Shown: positions 8,818-19,613 of the stretch, one piece after another | Layout: every line of letters begins with the position of its first letter | Numbering within the stretch: the first letter of the stretch is position 1 | Source: Pelagibacteraceae bacterium AG-422-B15 | Lineage (GTDB): Bacteria > Pseudomonadota > Alphaproteobacteria > Pelagibacterales > AG-422-B15 | Assembly: GCA_905182445.1 (NCBI GenBank) | Contig: CAJJBM010000005.1 | Coordinates: 1-35,263, forward strand | Length of the DNA stretch: 35,263 nt | Direction: 5' to 3' | The notes under the pieces: generated by a model | Told to the model about the DNA's origin: nothing | Seen by the model: the letters and a program-made list of their open reading frames with translations, nothing else | The model's database searches: none | Position numbers and translations under genes: made by a program

Positions 8818-10275
8818 CTATTTAAGCATCTTAATATTTTTTTCAGTTTTTTCAGAATAAGGAGCTGATACTAACTTCCCTGCATTTAAAACGTTCTGAC
8901 CTTTTAAGACGGCTCTTTTGTGACTAAAATTTAGATAGCCATCTTTACCATGATAAGCGCCAGAACCACTGGGGCCAACACCTCCAAATGGAAGATCGTG
9001 CATAGAAAATTGAAAATTGACTTCGTTTATAACCATTTGACCACTAGTTGTTTTATTCAAAAGATCGTTGATTTCATTTTTATTCTCACCGAAATAATAA
9101 AGTGCTAATGCTTTTGGACTTTTATTAATATATTTAATAGTTTCACTAAAATTTTTATATTTTTTCACAGGAAAAATAGGTCCAAATATTTCATTTTGCA
9201 TAACTTCCATATCGTCTGTTACATTTAAAATTATTGTAGGTGGAATTTTATGATGTTCTTGTTGATCAAAGTCTTCATGAGCAGGATTAATTTGGATTAT
9301 CTCAGCCCCTTTTTCTTTTGCATCCTTAATGTAAGAATTAAGTCTTTCATAATGATTTAGATGAATTATCGAAGTATAATCTGGATTATTTTTAATTGTT
9401 GGGTACATTTCTGCTACTGATACTCTAACACTTTCAACAAAGTCTTGTTCTTTATCCTCTGGTACAAATATATAATCAGGTGCTATACAAATTTGTCCTG
9501 CATTAAATAGTTTTCCCATAATTATCTTATCAACGCTCTTTTTCATTTTAGCTTCTGAACTAATAACTACTGGGGATTTTCCTCCAAGTTCTAAAGTTAA
9601 GGGAACAAGGTTAGTTGCAGCCTCAGAGGCAATTTTTTTTGCAACTGAAGTGGAACCTGTGAATAAAAGATGATCAAACGCAAGGCCTGAAAAAATTTGT
9701 GATGTCTTTGGGCCACCATTAACAACTCTAACCTCATCAGATTTAAAATATTTGTTAATAAGTTTCTCTGTTAGTTCAGAAGTTTCTGGTACAAATTCAG
9801 ATAGCTTCATCATAGCATTGTTGCCTGCAGCAAATATTTCAACAAGCGGCGCTAAACTAAGGTTTAATGGAAAATTCCATGGAGCAATAATTCCAACTAC
9901 TCCATAAGGTTGAGATTGAACGTAAGCTTTACTTCCAAGTAGTCCTAATGGAAAATTAGGTTTTCTTTTTTCAGGCTTTGTCCATTTACGAATATTTTTT
10001 AATGCATGGTTGGCATTATTGATAACTGGCATAGTGTCAGATAATAAGCTCAATTGTTCATGCCGTGTTCCAAAGTCTTTTTCTAAAGCTCTATGAAAAG
10101 CATCCATGTTATCTTCAACTAAATTTTTTAGTCTATTAATGCGGTCGATTCTTTCATCTAGATTTGGATATAAACCTTCAGTGAATCTTTCTTTAAGAGT
10201 TGATAAAATTTGATTTAAGCTTTCTTTTGAAACCTCTTGATATTCTTCGCTAGCATTTACTCCACCTAAACCCAT
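8818..10275 (-). CDS. Aldehyde dehydrogenase, coniferyl aldehyde dehydrogenase-like
   Basis: 485 aa; GVVGIIAPWNFPLNLSLAPLVEIFAAGN, LTLELGGKSPVVISSEA, FNAGQICIAPDYIFVP, NEIFGPIFPVKKY. Confidence 0.88.
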   Translation of the reverse strand: MGLGGVNASEEYQEVSKESLNQILSTLKERFTEGLYPNLDERIDRINRLKNLVEDNMDAFHRALEKDFGTRHEQLSLLSDTMPVINNANHALKNIRKWTKPEKRKPNFPLGLLGSKAYVQSQPYGVVGIIAPWNFPLNLSLAPLVEIFAAGNNAMMKLSEFVPETSELTEKLINKYFKSDEVRVVNGGPKTSQIFSGLAFDHLLFTGSTSVAKKIASEAATNLVPLTLELGGKSPVVISSEAKMKKSVDKIIMGKLFNAGQICIAPDYIFVPEDKEQDFVESVRVSVAEMYPTIKNNPDYTSIIHLNHYERLNSYIKDAKEKGAEIIQINPAHEDFDQQEHHKIPPTIILNVTDDMEVMQNEIFGPIFPVKKYKNFSETIKYINKSPKALALYYFGENKNEINDLLNKTTSGQMVINEVNFQFSMHDLPFGGVGPSGSGAYHGKDGYLNFSHKRAVLKGQNVLNAGKLVSAPYSEKTEKNIKMLK

Positions 10276-10432
10276 ATTTTTATCCTTAATTAATTATTAT
10301 CAAATATTATACCTATATTATTCTAAATAGTGTCATATTTTATTATTATTTAATCCTTTTATAATAGTTTTTTATTGTCTAAGTATTGATATATCTATAA
10401 ATTTCCGATGAATAACAATAATAATTTAAACT

Positions 10433-11119
10433 ATGCTAGCTAATATTAAAACTGACGAAAATGTCTCTATAATTACTTTAGACGATGGTAAAGCGAATGT
10501 TTTTTCGCCTACGATGATTTCAGAATTTAATTTATTGTTGGACCAAGTTCCAACAAATAAAGGCTCTCTTTTAATACACGGAAGACCTGGAATGTTTTCA
10601 GCTGGTTTTGATTTAAAGGTTATGATGTCAGGCTCAGAACCTGCGGTACAAATGGTTCAATCTGGCTTTACAATGTTAAAACGAGTATTCTCTTTCCCGC
10701 GCCCTGTAGTTGCTGCATGCTCAGGTCATGCAATTGCACTTGGTGCATTTTTGTTATGTAGTAGTGATCATCGAATTGGTGCTAAGGGTGAATATAAGGT
10801 TGGTGCTAATGAACTTAGAAATAATATGATCGTACCAACACCATTACTTGAAATTGCAAAATTTAAACTAAATAAATCTCACAAACAAAGAGCAATATTG
10901 AATGCAGAAATGTATTCAATTGAAGATGCTGTAGAACCTGGCTATTTAGATGAAGTAGTTGATGCAGATAAAGTTTTTGAAACTGCTCTAGCAAAAGCAA
11001 AGGATTTAGCTGTTTTAGCTCATCCCCAATACAATGAAACTAAAAAACTTGATCAAGCTGATGTTATTCAAAAAATAAGTGATGGAATTGATCAAATAAC
11101 TGATGTTGTAGCAAGGTAA
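10433..11119 (+). CDS. Crotonase / enoyl-CoA hydratase family protein
   Basis: 228 aa; ANVFSPTMISEF, MFSAGFDLKVM, RPVVAACSGHAIALGAFLLCSSDHRIG, GANELRNNM. Confidence 0.82.
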   Translation: MLANIKTDENVSIITLDDGKANVFSPTMISEFNLLLDQVPTNKGSLLIHGRPGMFSAGFDLKVMMSGSEPAVQMVQSGFTMLKRVFSFPRPVVAACSGHAIALGAFLLCSSDHRIGAKGEYKVGANELRNNMIVPTPLLEIAKFKLNKSHKQRAILNAEMYSIEDAVEPGYLDEVVDADKVFETALAKAKDLAVLAHPQYNETKKLDQADVIQKISDGIDQITDVVAR

Positions 11120-11125
11120 AAGAAT

Positions 11126-11920
11126 ATGAGTGAGGTAATTAAATTTGAAGTTAATAAAGATAATGTTGCTATCTTAACATTAAATGATCCAGGAAAGTTA
11201 AATGCACTTTCTTTAGATATGATTACTCAGATCCATACTAAAATCAAAGATATTAACGAAGGAAAAACTACTGCTCGTTGTTTAGTAATTACAGGAGAAG
11301 GCAAGGGATTTTGTTCTGGCGCAAACTTAGTTGATAATCCCGGTTCAACTGATTTTTCAAAACTAGATATGGGAGCTGCTTTAAATAGTCACTATCACCC
11401 AATGCTTATAGATTTAAAAAACTTAAATATACCATTCATAACTGCAGTTAATGGGCCTGCTGCCGGTGCCGGTTGCTCATTAGCTATTTTTGGTGATCTA
11501 GTTTATGCATCTAAATCATCTTATTTTTATCAGGCATTTAAATTTATTGGTTTAGTTCCAGACGCTGGCTCAACATATGTATTAACAAGAAAAATTGGAA
11601 TGGCCAGAGCAATGGAATTATCAATGCTTGGTGAAAAACTTTCATCAGAAAAAGCACTTTCATGGGGATTGATTAATAATGTTTTTGATGATGCAAGTTT
11701 TATGACTGAAGTTATGCAAATTGCAGCTGAAATTGCAAGTGGTCCAACTGTTGCTTATCGTCTAATGCGAAAATTATACTGGGATAGTTTATCTAATGAT
11801 TTTGAGACTCAGCTTTCCGCGGAAAGTGCGGCACAGACGATAGCAGGAAAGACTGAAGATTGTTATAATGGAGTTATATCTTTTCTTCAAAAAAAGAAGC
11901 CTGACTTCCAAGGTAAATAA
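11126..11920 (+). CDS. Enoyl-CoA hydratase/isomerase family protein (PaaG-like)
   Basis: 264 aa; LNALSLDMI, GKGFCSGANL, PFITAVNGPAAGAGCSLAIFGDLVYASKSSYF, FIGLVPDAGSTYVLTRKIG. Confidence 0.82.
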   Translation: MSEVIKFEVNKDNVAILTLNDPGKLNALSLDMITQIHTKIKDINEGKTTARCLVITGEGKGFCSGANLVDNPGSTDFSKLDMGAALNSHYHPMLIDLKNLNIPFITAVNGPAAGAGCSLAIFGDLVYASKSSYFYQAFKFIGLVPDAGSTYVLTRKIGMARAMELSMLGEKLSSEKALSWGLINNVFDDASFMTEVMQIAAEIASGPTVAYRLMRKLYWDSLSNDFETQLSAESAAQTIAGKTEDCYNGVISFLQKKKPDFQGK

Positions 11921-14051
<2,131 letters not shown>

Positions 14052-14176
14052 TTAATTGTTAAATGTCAGCAACGTGGCCGACGCGTTATTAAAAACTGGA
14101 TCTTACTGTTTAATATGGCTTATTCAAGTATCAAAGTGCCTAGTACACTTACATGTTTTATAACGATAATTGCATT

Positions 14177-14225
14177 GCACTCTCAAAGTGCCTTGTTTAA
14201 GTGGTCATTCCATGAACACAACAAG
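14177..14225. other. Two abutting hairpins in the nfeD-queA intergenic region (candidate structured RNA)
   Basis: GCACT(14177-14181)/AGTGC(14187-14191) then CTTGTT-taa-GTG-g-TCAT-tcc-ATGA-a-CAC-AACAAG (14192-14225). Confidence 0.35.
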
Positions 14226-14254
14226 TAAAAATAAAAAAACAGAGGGGTGTTTCA

Positions 14255-14539
14255 TTAATAATTATTAATATCTTTATTTGAGGAACCCTTTTTCCAAATT
14301 TTGGATAAGAAGAAAGAAATTATAACACTGATTACAGACCAAATTAGAATTAACAAGTACCAACTAACAGTTGAAGAATAGCTAGATCCTAAAATAAATA
14401 TTGACATCAAAGCAGCAGCGAGACCCATCGGAAGGAATACAATTAATGAGCCATCAGTTAACTCTAAAAGTAAAAAAATTACGGCAAATATTAACCAAAC
14501 TTGATAAAAATAAATCCAATAATTAATAAAAGAGATCAT
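14255..14539 (-). CDS. Short NfeD-like membrane protein without a C-terminal OB-fold domain
   Basis: Follows the SPFH gene; hydrophobic MISFINYWIYFYQVWLIFAVIFLLLELTDGSLIVFLPMGLAAALMS... The ORF-track start at 14602 overlaps the SPFH gene; ATG at 14539 avoids the overlap. Confidence 0.65.
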   Translation of the reverse strand: MISFINYWIYFYQVWLIFAVIFLLLELTDGSLIVFLPMGLAAALMSIFILGSSYSSTVSWYLLILIWSVISVIISFFLSKIWKKGSSNKDINNY

Positions 14540-14555
14540 ATGTATATTCTTTAAA

Positions 14556-15464
14556 CTATTTCTCTTTTTTGGGAAGATTTTCCAGAAAAGAATAAGCTGC
14601 ACTAAAAACTTGTGTCATTTCAGATGGTAATATTAGTGTTTTTGAGTTACTTGATGACGCAAGTTCACCAATAGCACTAACCTGTCTCTTTGCTATTTCA
14701 AAATCAACTGCAACTTTTCCATTACCAGCTATTGCTTCTGCTAATAATTTAGTTTGCTCTGCATCAGCGTCCGCTTTTACTTTTACTGCATACGCATCAG
14801 CATCAGCAGTAAGCTTAACTGCATCAGCTTGTTTTGAAGCTTCATATAGAGCGGCATCAGCTTTTAGTTGTATCGAAACTTTTTCACCTTCCGCTGTTGC
14901 AATTGTAGCACGCTTAGTTCTTTCGGCATTTAACTGTTGTCTTTGAGCTTCTTTTGTAGCATCGTCTATAATTACATCAGTAATTTCTGTACGTGTAATT
15001 TCAATGCCCCATATTTCAGCAGCTTTACTTATATTTGTAGCTATTTCAGCATTCATTGCATCTCTACTAGATTGCAGTTCATCTAGTTCAAGTTTACCTG
15101 CCGCAGATCTAACGATTGATGAAGCGGCATTTTTTAACGCATCGTCTACATTTCTTATTCTATAAACTGAATTAGCTGCATCTGTTACCCTGTAAAACAC
15201 AATTGTTTCCAGCTTAACTTCTACATTATCTCGAGTAATTACAGATATTTCTTGTTTTGCTAATTGTCTTTCTAAAATACTAACTCTGTGGGCAACACGC
15301 TCTATATACGGGACAATTATTGATAAGCCTGCATATAAAGTTTTTGAATACTTACCTAATCTTTCAATTACCAATACTTCTGATTGACGAACAATCTTAA
15401 TACCAAGATAGAGTGTTAAGAGAGTTATAAAAACAATTAGAAGCGTTATAAAAGTTGTTAGCAT
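14556..15464 (-). CDS. SPFH/Band 7 (stomatin-like, QmcA-type) membrane protein
   Basis: 302 aa; N-terminal TM, VRQSEVLVIERLGKYSKTLYAGLSIIVPYIERV, ALKNAASSIVRSAAGKLELDEL, EIWGIEITRTEITDVIIDDATKEAQRQQLNAERTKRA. Confidence 0.9.
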   Translation of the reverse strand: MLTTFITLLIVFITLLTLYLGIKIVRQSEVLVIERLGKYSKTLYAGLSIIVPYIERVAHRVSILERQLAKQEISVITRDNVEVKLETIVFYRVTDAANSVYRIRNVDDALKNAASSIVRSAAGKLELDELQSSRDAMNAEIATNISKAAEIWGIEITRTEITDVIIDDATKEAQRQQLNAERTKRATIATAEGEKVSIQLKADAALYEASKQADAVKLTADADAYAVKVKADADAEQTKLLAEAIAGNGKVAVDFEIAKRQVSAIGELASSSNSKTLILPSEMTQVFSAAYSFLENLPKKEK

Positions 15465-15542
15465 AAAATCCTTTATTTATAATTTTATAAGTTAATGGGT
15501 TTAGGTAATAAACAAAAATATGAAAATTGATATTTGCCAACC

Positions 15543-15548
15543 TATAAT
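15543..15548 (+). promoter_or_regulatory. Putative -10 element (TATAAT) for a plus-strand transcript
   Basis: TATAAT exact match about 20 nt upstream of the 15568-15660 structured element; no convincing -35 found. Confidence 0.3.
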
Positions 15549-15567
15549 TGCATCACTCATAAAGAAA

Positions 15568-15660
15568 TCATATCTCAGATAAGCAAAAAAGCAATTAAAC
15601 GTAATAGTGCGTATAATCCGTGGTGGATTTGTGCTACAATTGTGGCAATCGGAGATATGA
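15568..15660 (+). ncRNA. Candidate structured RNA (nested three-level stem) between ppi and the SPFH gene
   Basis: Outer 9-bp perfect stem TCATATCTC(15568-15576)/GAGATATGA(15652-15660); middle CAATT(15592-15596)/AATTG(15638-15642); inner TAGTGCG-tat-AATCC-GTGGT-GGATT-TGTGCTA (15605-15636) with G-U pairs that only form on the plus strand. Confidence 0.4.
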
Positions 15661-15703
15661 GAGACACTTAAGTTGTTGATTATAATGAAGAAACGAGATT
15701 AAT

Positions 15704-16261
15704 TTAAATATCAGCAACAACCTTAACTGAAATCATCTTATCTGGATCAGTAACTTCACCGCCTTGACCAGATCCTTTTTTTAAACCGTCAATAAGTTCC
15801 ATACCTTTAACAACTTGTCCAAAGACTGTATATTGCTCATCTAAGTGTGGAGTTGGACCAAAACAGATAAAAAATTGACTATTCGCAGAGTCTGGTGCCG
15901 AAGTTCTTGCCATTGAAACTGTCCCTCTTATATGCGAGGTTTTATTAAATTCAGCTTTTAGATCAGGCTTACTTGAGCCTCCTGTTCCATTTCCAAATTG
16001 ACCATCGCCAGTTTGTGCCATAAAGCCATCAATAACTCTATGAAAAGGGACGCCATCATAGAAACCCTCGCGTGCTAACTCTTTAATTCTTTCGACATGC
16101 CCTGGAGCAACATCAGGTAAAAGTTCAATATAAACATCGCCACTAGTTAATTCAATTTTAATACTGTTCTCCGGATCATTTACCATAATATGTTCTTCCT
16201 GCCCTAAAGCTGATGTGTTTAAAAAAATAAAAATAGTTAAAAATTTTAAAATAGATTTCAT
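15704..16261 (-). CDS. Peptidyl-prolyl cis-trans isomerase (cyclophilin type), exported
   Basis: 185 aa; signal peptide-like N-terminus; GDVYIELLPDVAPGHVERI, FYDGVPFHRVIDGFMAQTGD, GTVSMARTSAPDSANSQFFICF, YTVFGQVVKGMELID. Confidence 0.93.
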   Translation of the reverse strand: MKSILKFLTIFIFLNTSALGQEEHIMVNDPENSIKIELTSGDVYIELLPDVAPGHVERIKELAREGFYDGVPFHRVIDGFMAQTGDGQFGNGTGGSSKPDLKAEFNKTSHIRGTVSMARTSAPDSANSQFFICFGPTPHLDEQYTVFGQVVKGMELIDGLKKGSGQGGEVTDPDKMISVKVVADI

Positions 16262-16737
16262 TAGAATCTTTCTTTTAATTTATTAGTAACATTAGTACTA
16301 GTAAATTTTGATATATCTCCACCTAGTCGGGCAATATCTTTTACAAAGTTAGATGAAATTGGTTGGTTTTGTGGCTCTGCCATTAAAAAAACTGTTTCAA
16401 TATCCGGATTCATCGTTCTATTCATGCCAAGCATTTGAAATTCATACTCAAAATCGGAAACAACTCTTAAGCCTCTTACTAAAATTCTCGCATCTAACGA
16501 GCTAGCAAGATCAATAAGTAAATTGTTAAAAGAAATAACTTTGATATTTTTTATAGAGTTAAACTCATGATCAATCATTTCTTTTCTTTCATCTAATGAG
16601 AAAAGTGTTTTTTTATGGGGGCTATCTGCGACAGCAACATAAAGCTCATCCCATAAATTTGCAGCTCTATTAATTATGTCGCTATGCCCTTTATGAATGG
16701 GATCAAATGTTCCGGGATATATTGCAATTCTTTTCAT
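16261..16737 (-). CDS. coaD: Phosphopantetheine adenylyltransferase
   Basis: 158 aa; AIYPGTFDPIHKGHSDII, RILVRGLRVVSDFEYEFQM, SSNFVKDIARLGGD; stop overlaps the ppi start by 1 nt. Confidence 0.95.
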   Translation of the reverse strand: MKRIAIYPGTFDPIHKGHSDIINRAANLWDELYVAVADSPHKKTLFSLDERKEMIDHEFNSIKNIKVISFNNLLIDLASSLDARILVRGLRVVSDFEYEFQMLGMNRTMNPDIETVFLMAEPQNQPISSNFVKDIARLGGDISKFTSTNVTNKLKERF

Positions 16738-16777
16738 ATCAAAATTATATAACTAATACTTAAATTGCTCTAGTAAA

Positions 16778-19489
16778 TTATTCGGCATCTATTTCAACTC
16801 TAGACGCAGAAACCACTTTTTCTTCATCTGATGTTTTAAATATATTGACACCTTGAGTATTTCTACCTGCAACTCTAACATCTTTAACTGGACATCTAAT
16901 TAATTGACCAGATTTTGTAATCAGCATTATATCATCTGCATTTTCAATTTGAAATGAAGCTAAGACATTTCCATTTCTTGCTGAAGTAGTGATACATTTT
17001 ATACCTGAGCCACCTCGATTTGTTATTCTAAATTGATACGAAGATGTTCTTTTACCAAAACCATTTTCTGTAAGGGTAAGTATAAATTGTTCGCGAGCCT
17101 GCATTTCAGAGAACATATCTTCTGTTAAATTAACTGTCTCTATATTGTTCTCATCATTGTCTATATCGTCGTCGTCATCAATATTTTCATTTTTCTTATC
17201 TCTTTGCATTTTTAAGTAAGCTTTAATTTCAGCGCTACTTGATTCAGTGTGTGATAAAATTGATACAGAAATAATCTTATCATTTGAAGAGAGTTTAATT
17301 CCTCTTACTCCCTCAGAAGTTCTACTCTTAGTGGTTCTTAATTTAGATACAGGAGTTCTTATACATTTTCCTTCTGATGTAGTTAATAGATAATCATCAT
17401 CATCAGAACATACTTTGACACCAACAATAGAATTATTTGATGACAATTTCATTGCAATCTTTCCACTTGTTTGAATCCTTTTAAAATCATCCAGACTATT
17501 TTTTCTAATAGTGCCATTAGCTGTAGTAAAAATTAAATACAATTCCTTGTCTAACGATGCCTTGCTTTCAGGCAAGACCAATATACTTGAAAGTTGACTA
17601 CTTTCCTTCATCTCCAATAGATTGACTATGGCCTTACCTTTGGCTGTAACTGATGACTCCGGAATTTTCCAGGTCTTAAGTTTATAGACAATTCCAGTTG
17701 AGGTAAAAAATAACATGTTATCATGAGTACTTGCCGTAAATACTTGTGTAACAAAATCTTCTTCACTGGTTTTCATTCCAGATCTACCTTTGCCACCTCT
17801 TTTTTGAGCACGATACATTTCCAAAGGAACTCTTTTAATGTAACCTGAATTAGAAACGCTTACAACCATGTCGCTTTTTTGAACAAGATCTTCCTGATCA
17901 AAATCGGTAAGTTCTATTTCAGTAATATTTGTCTTTCTTGGAGTCGCAAACTGCCCCTTAACATCAATAAGTTCATCTTCAATTACTTTTGATAAAATTT
18001 CTTTATTTGTAAGGATTTCAAGAAAACCATTAATACTCTTAGATAACTCTTTTAGTTCTGCTTCAATTTCATTTTTTCCTAAAGCTGTTAATCTTTGCAA
18101 TCTAAGTTCGAGTATTGCCTTAGCCTGTTCTTCTGTTAAGTAAATTTCATCTTCATTTATGATTTGCCTTGGATCATCAACGATAGCAAGTAAATCAGCA
18201 ATATCTGCATTTTTCCACTTCGTTTTTACAAGCTCTCTTTTGGCATCTGCAGGATCTTTAGATTTTTTTATAATTTCAATAACTTTATCTACATTAGCAA
18301 TTGCTATACCTAAACCAATTAACAGGTGAGCTCTGTCTCTTGCTTTATTAAGATCAAATTTTGTTCTATTTGTTATAATCTCAATTCTAAATTTGATAAA
18401 ACTAGAAAGGAATTCTTTAATTCCCATAAGTTTTGGTCGACCCCCAGTTAATGCTAATGCATTAACTCCGTATGAGGATTGTAAGGGTGTGTACCTGTAT
18501 AGCTTATTTAGAATTACATTTGCTATTACGCCCTTCTTAAGCTCAATTACAACTCTTACTCCATCTCTATCAGACTCATCTCTAAGATCACTAATGCCTT
18601 CAATCTTCTTATCCCTTACAAGCTCAGCAATTCTCTGTATCAAAATTGATTTGTTTACCTGATATGGTATTTCAGAAAAAATAATTGCATCTCTATCAGT
18701 TTTAAATTCCTCTATAGTACTTTTTGCTTGAACTATAATTGAACCTCTTCCAGTTTTTTGTGAAACTTTAATAGTATTGGTTCCAACTATTGTTCCACCA
18801 GTTGGAAAATCTGGACCTTTAATGTGACTATATATTTCGCTATCACTAATATCTTCATTTTTTAGAAGAGCTATCGTAGCATCGATTACTTCGCCTAAAT
18901 TATGAGGTAAAATATTTGTTGCCATACCTACAGCAATACCACCCGCACCGTTTACTAAAAGATTTGGATACTTTGACGGTAAAACCGTTGGTTCATGTTC
19001 TGATTCGTCATAGTTTGCTCTAAACTCAACTGTTTCTTTATCAATATCGTCTAGAAGATACTTGGCAATTTTATGCATTCGTACTTCTGTATATCTCATG
19101 GCTGCAGCTCTATCTCCATCCATAGATCCAAAGTTTCCTTGTCCATCAATGAGTGGTAGACGCATAGAAAAATCTTGAGCAAGTCGAACTAAAGCATCAT
19201 AAACTGATTGGTCACCGTGAGGGTGATATTTACCAATTACATCACCGACAACCCTTGCACTTTTTCTATATTGCTTATTCCATTCATAGCCCGCTTCATA
19301 CATCGCATAAAGAATCCTTCTATGGACAGGCTTAAGACCGTCTCTGACGTCAGGTAAAGCCCTACTCACAATTACGCTCATTGCATAATCTAAGTAAGAA
19401 TTTTGCATCTCAGTATCTATAGAGGTAGGTATAATAGATTTATCTACAGCAGGTACATTGGCAGGAATATCGTCAATTGAATCAGTCAA
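16778..19489 (-). CDS. gyrA: DNA gyrase subunit A
   Basis: 903 aa; YAMSVIVSRALPDVRDGLKPVHRRILYAM, GKYHPHGDQSVYDALVRLAQ, AAAMRYTEVRM, GyrA box QKRGGKG. Confidence 0.95.
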   Translation of the reverse strand: MTDSIDDIPANVPAVDKSIIPTSIDTEMQNSYLDYAMSVIVSRALPDVRDGLKPVHRRILYAMYEAGYEWNKQYRKSARVVGDVIGKYHPHGDQSVYDALVRLAQDFSMRLPLIDGQGNFGSMDGDRAAAMRYTEVRMHKIAKYLLDDIDKETVEFRANYDESEHEPTVLPSKYPNLLVNGAGGIAVGMATNILPHNLGEVIDATIALLKNEDISDSEIYSHIKGPDFPTGGTIVGTNTIKVSQKTGRGSIIVQAKSTIEEFKTDRDAIIFSEIPYQVNKSILIQRIAELVRDKKIEGISDLRDESDRDGVRVVIELKKGVIANVILNKLYRYTPLQSSYGVNALALTGGRPKLMGIKEFLSSFIKFRIEIITNRTKFDLNKARDRAHLLIGLGIAIANVDKVIEIIKKSKDPADAKRELVKTKWKNADIADLLAIVDDPRQIINEDEIYLTEEQAKAILELRLQRLTALGKNEIEAELKELSKSINGFLEILTNKEILSKVIEDELIDVKGQFATPRKTNITEIELTDFDQEDLVQKSDMVVSVSNSGYIKRVPLEMYRAQKRGGKGRSGMKTSEEDFVTQVFTASTHDNMLFFTSTGIVYKLKTWKIPESSVTAKGKAIVNLLEMKESSQLSSILVLPESKASLDKELYLIFTTANGTIRKNSLDDFKRIQTSGKIAMKLSSNNSIVGVKVCSDDDDYLLTTSEGKCIRTPVSKLRTTKSRTSEGVRGIKLSSNDKIISVSILSHTESSSAEIKAYLKMQRDKKNENIDDDDDIDNDENNIETVNLTEDMFSEMQAREQFILTLTENGFGKRTSSYQFRITNRGGSGIKCITTSARNGNVLASFQIENADDIMLITKSGQLIRCPVKDVRVAGRNTQGVNIFKTSDEEKVVSASRVEIDAE

Positions 19490-19511
19490 AAAAATAACCT
19501 TAGAAAAGCAT

Positions 19512-19543
19512 TAAAAACCCTGAAAAATCAACATTTTTAGGGT
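19512..19543 (-). terminator. Intrinsic terminator downstream of ssb
   Basis: Minus strand ACCCTAAAAATGTTGATTTTTCAGGGTTTTTAA: stem followed by a T run. Confidence 0.65.
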
Positions 19544-19613
19544 AAATAAAATAGTGTTAATTAAAGCTAATTATAGCAGAAAAAGAATGAATTATCGATG
19601 AAAATTAAAAGAT

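Noticed and set aside
14254-14269. Perfect 16-bp palindrome ATTAATAATTATTAAT at the nfeD stop
   Set aside because: Pure A/T sequence in an AT-rich genome; likely by chance.
15520-15670. Small plus-strand open frame (YLPTYNCITHKEIISQISKKAIKRNSAYNPWWICATIVAIGDMRDT*) overlapping the candidate RNA
   Set aside because: No in-frame start codon upstream of the body, preceded by a TGA, and no recognised family; the nested stems with G-U pairs explain the region better.
18393-18662. ORF-track entry 18393-18662 (+)
   Set aside because: Antisense shadow of gyrA.
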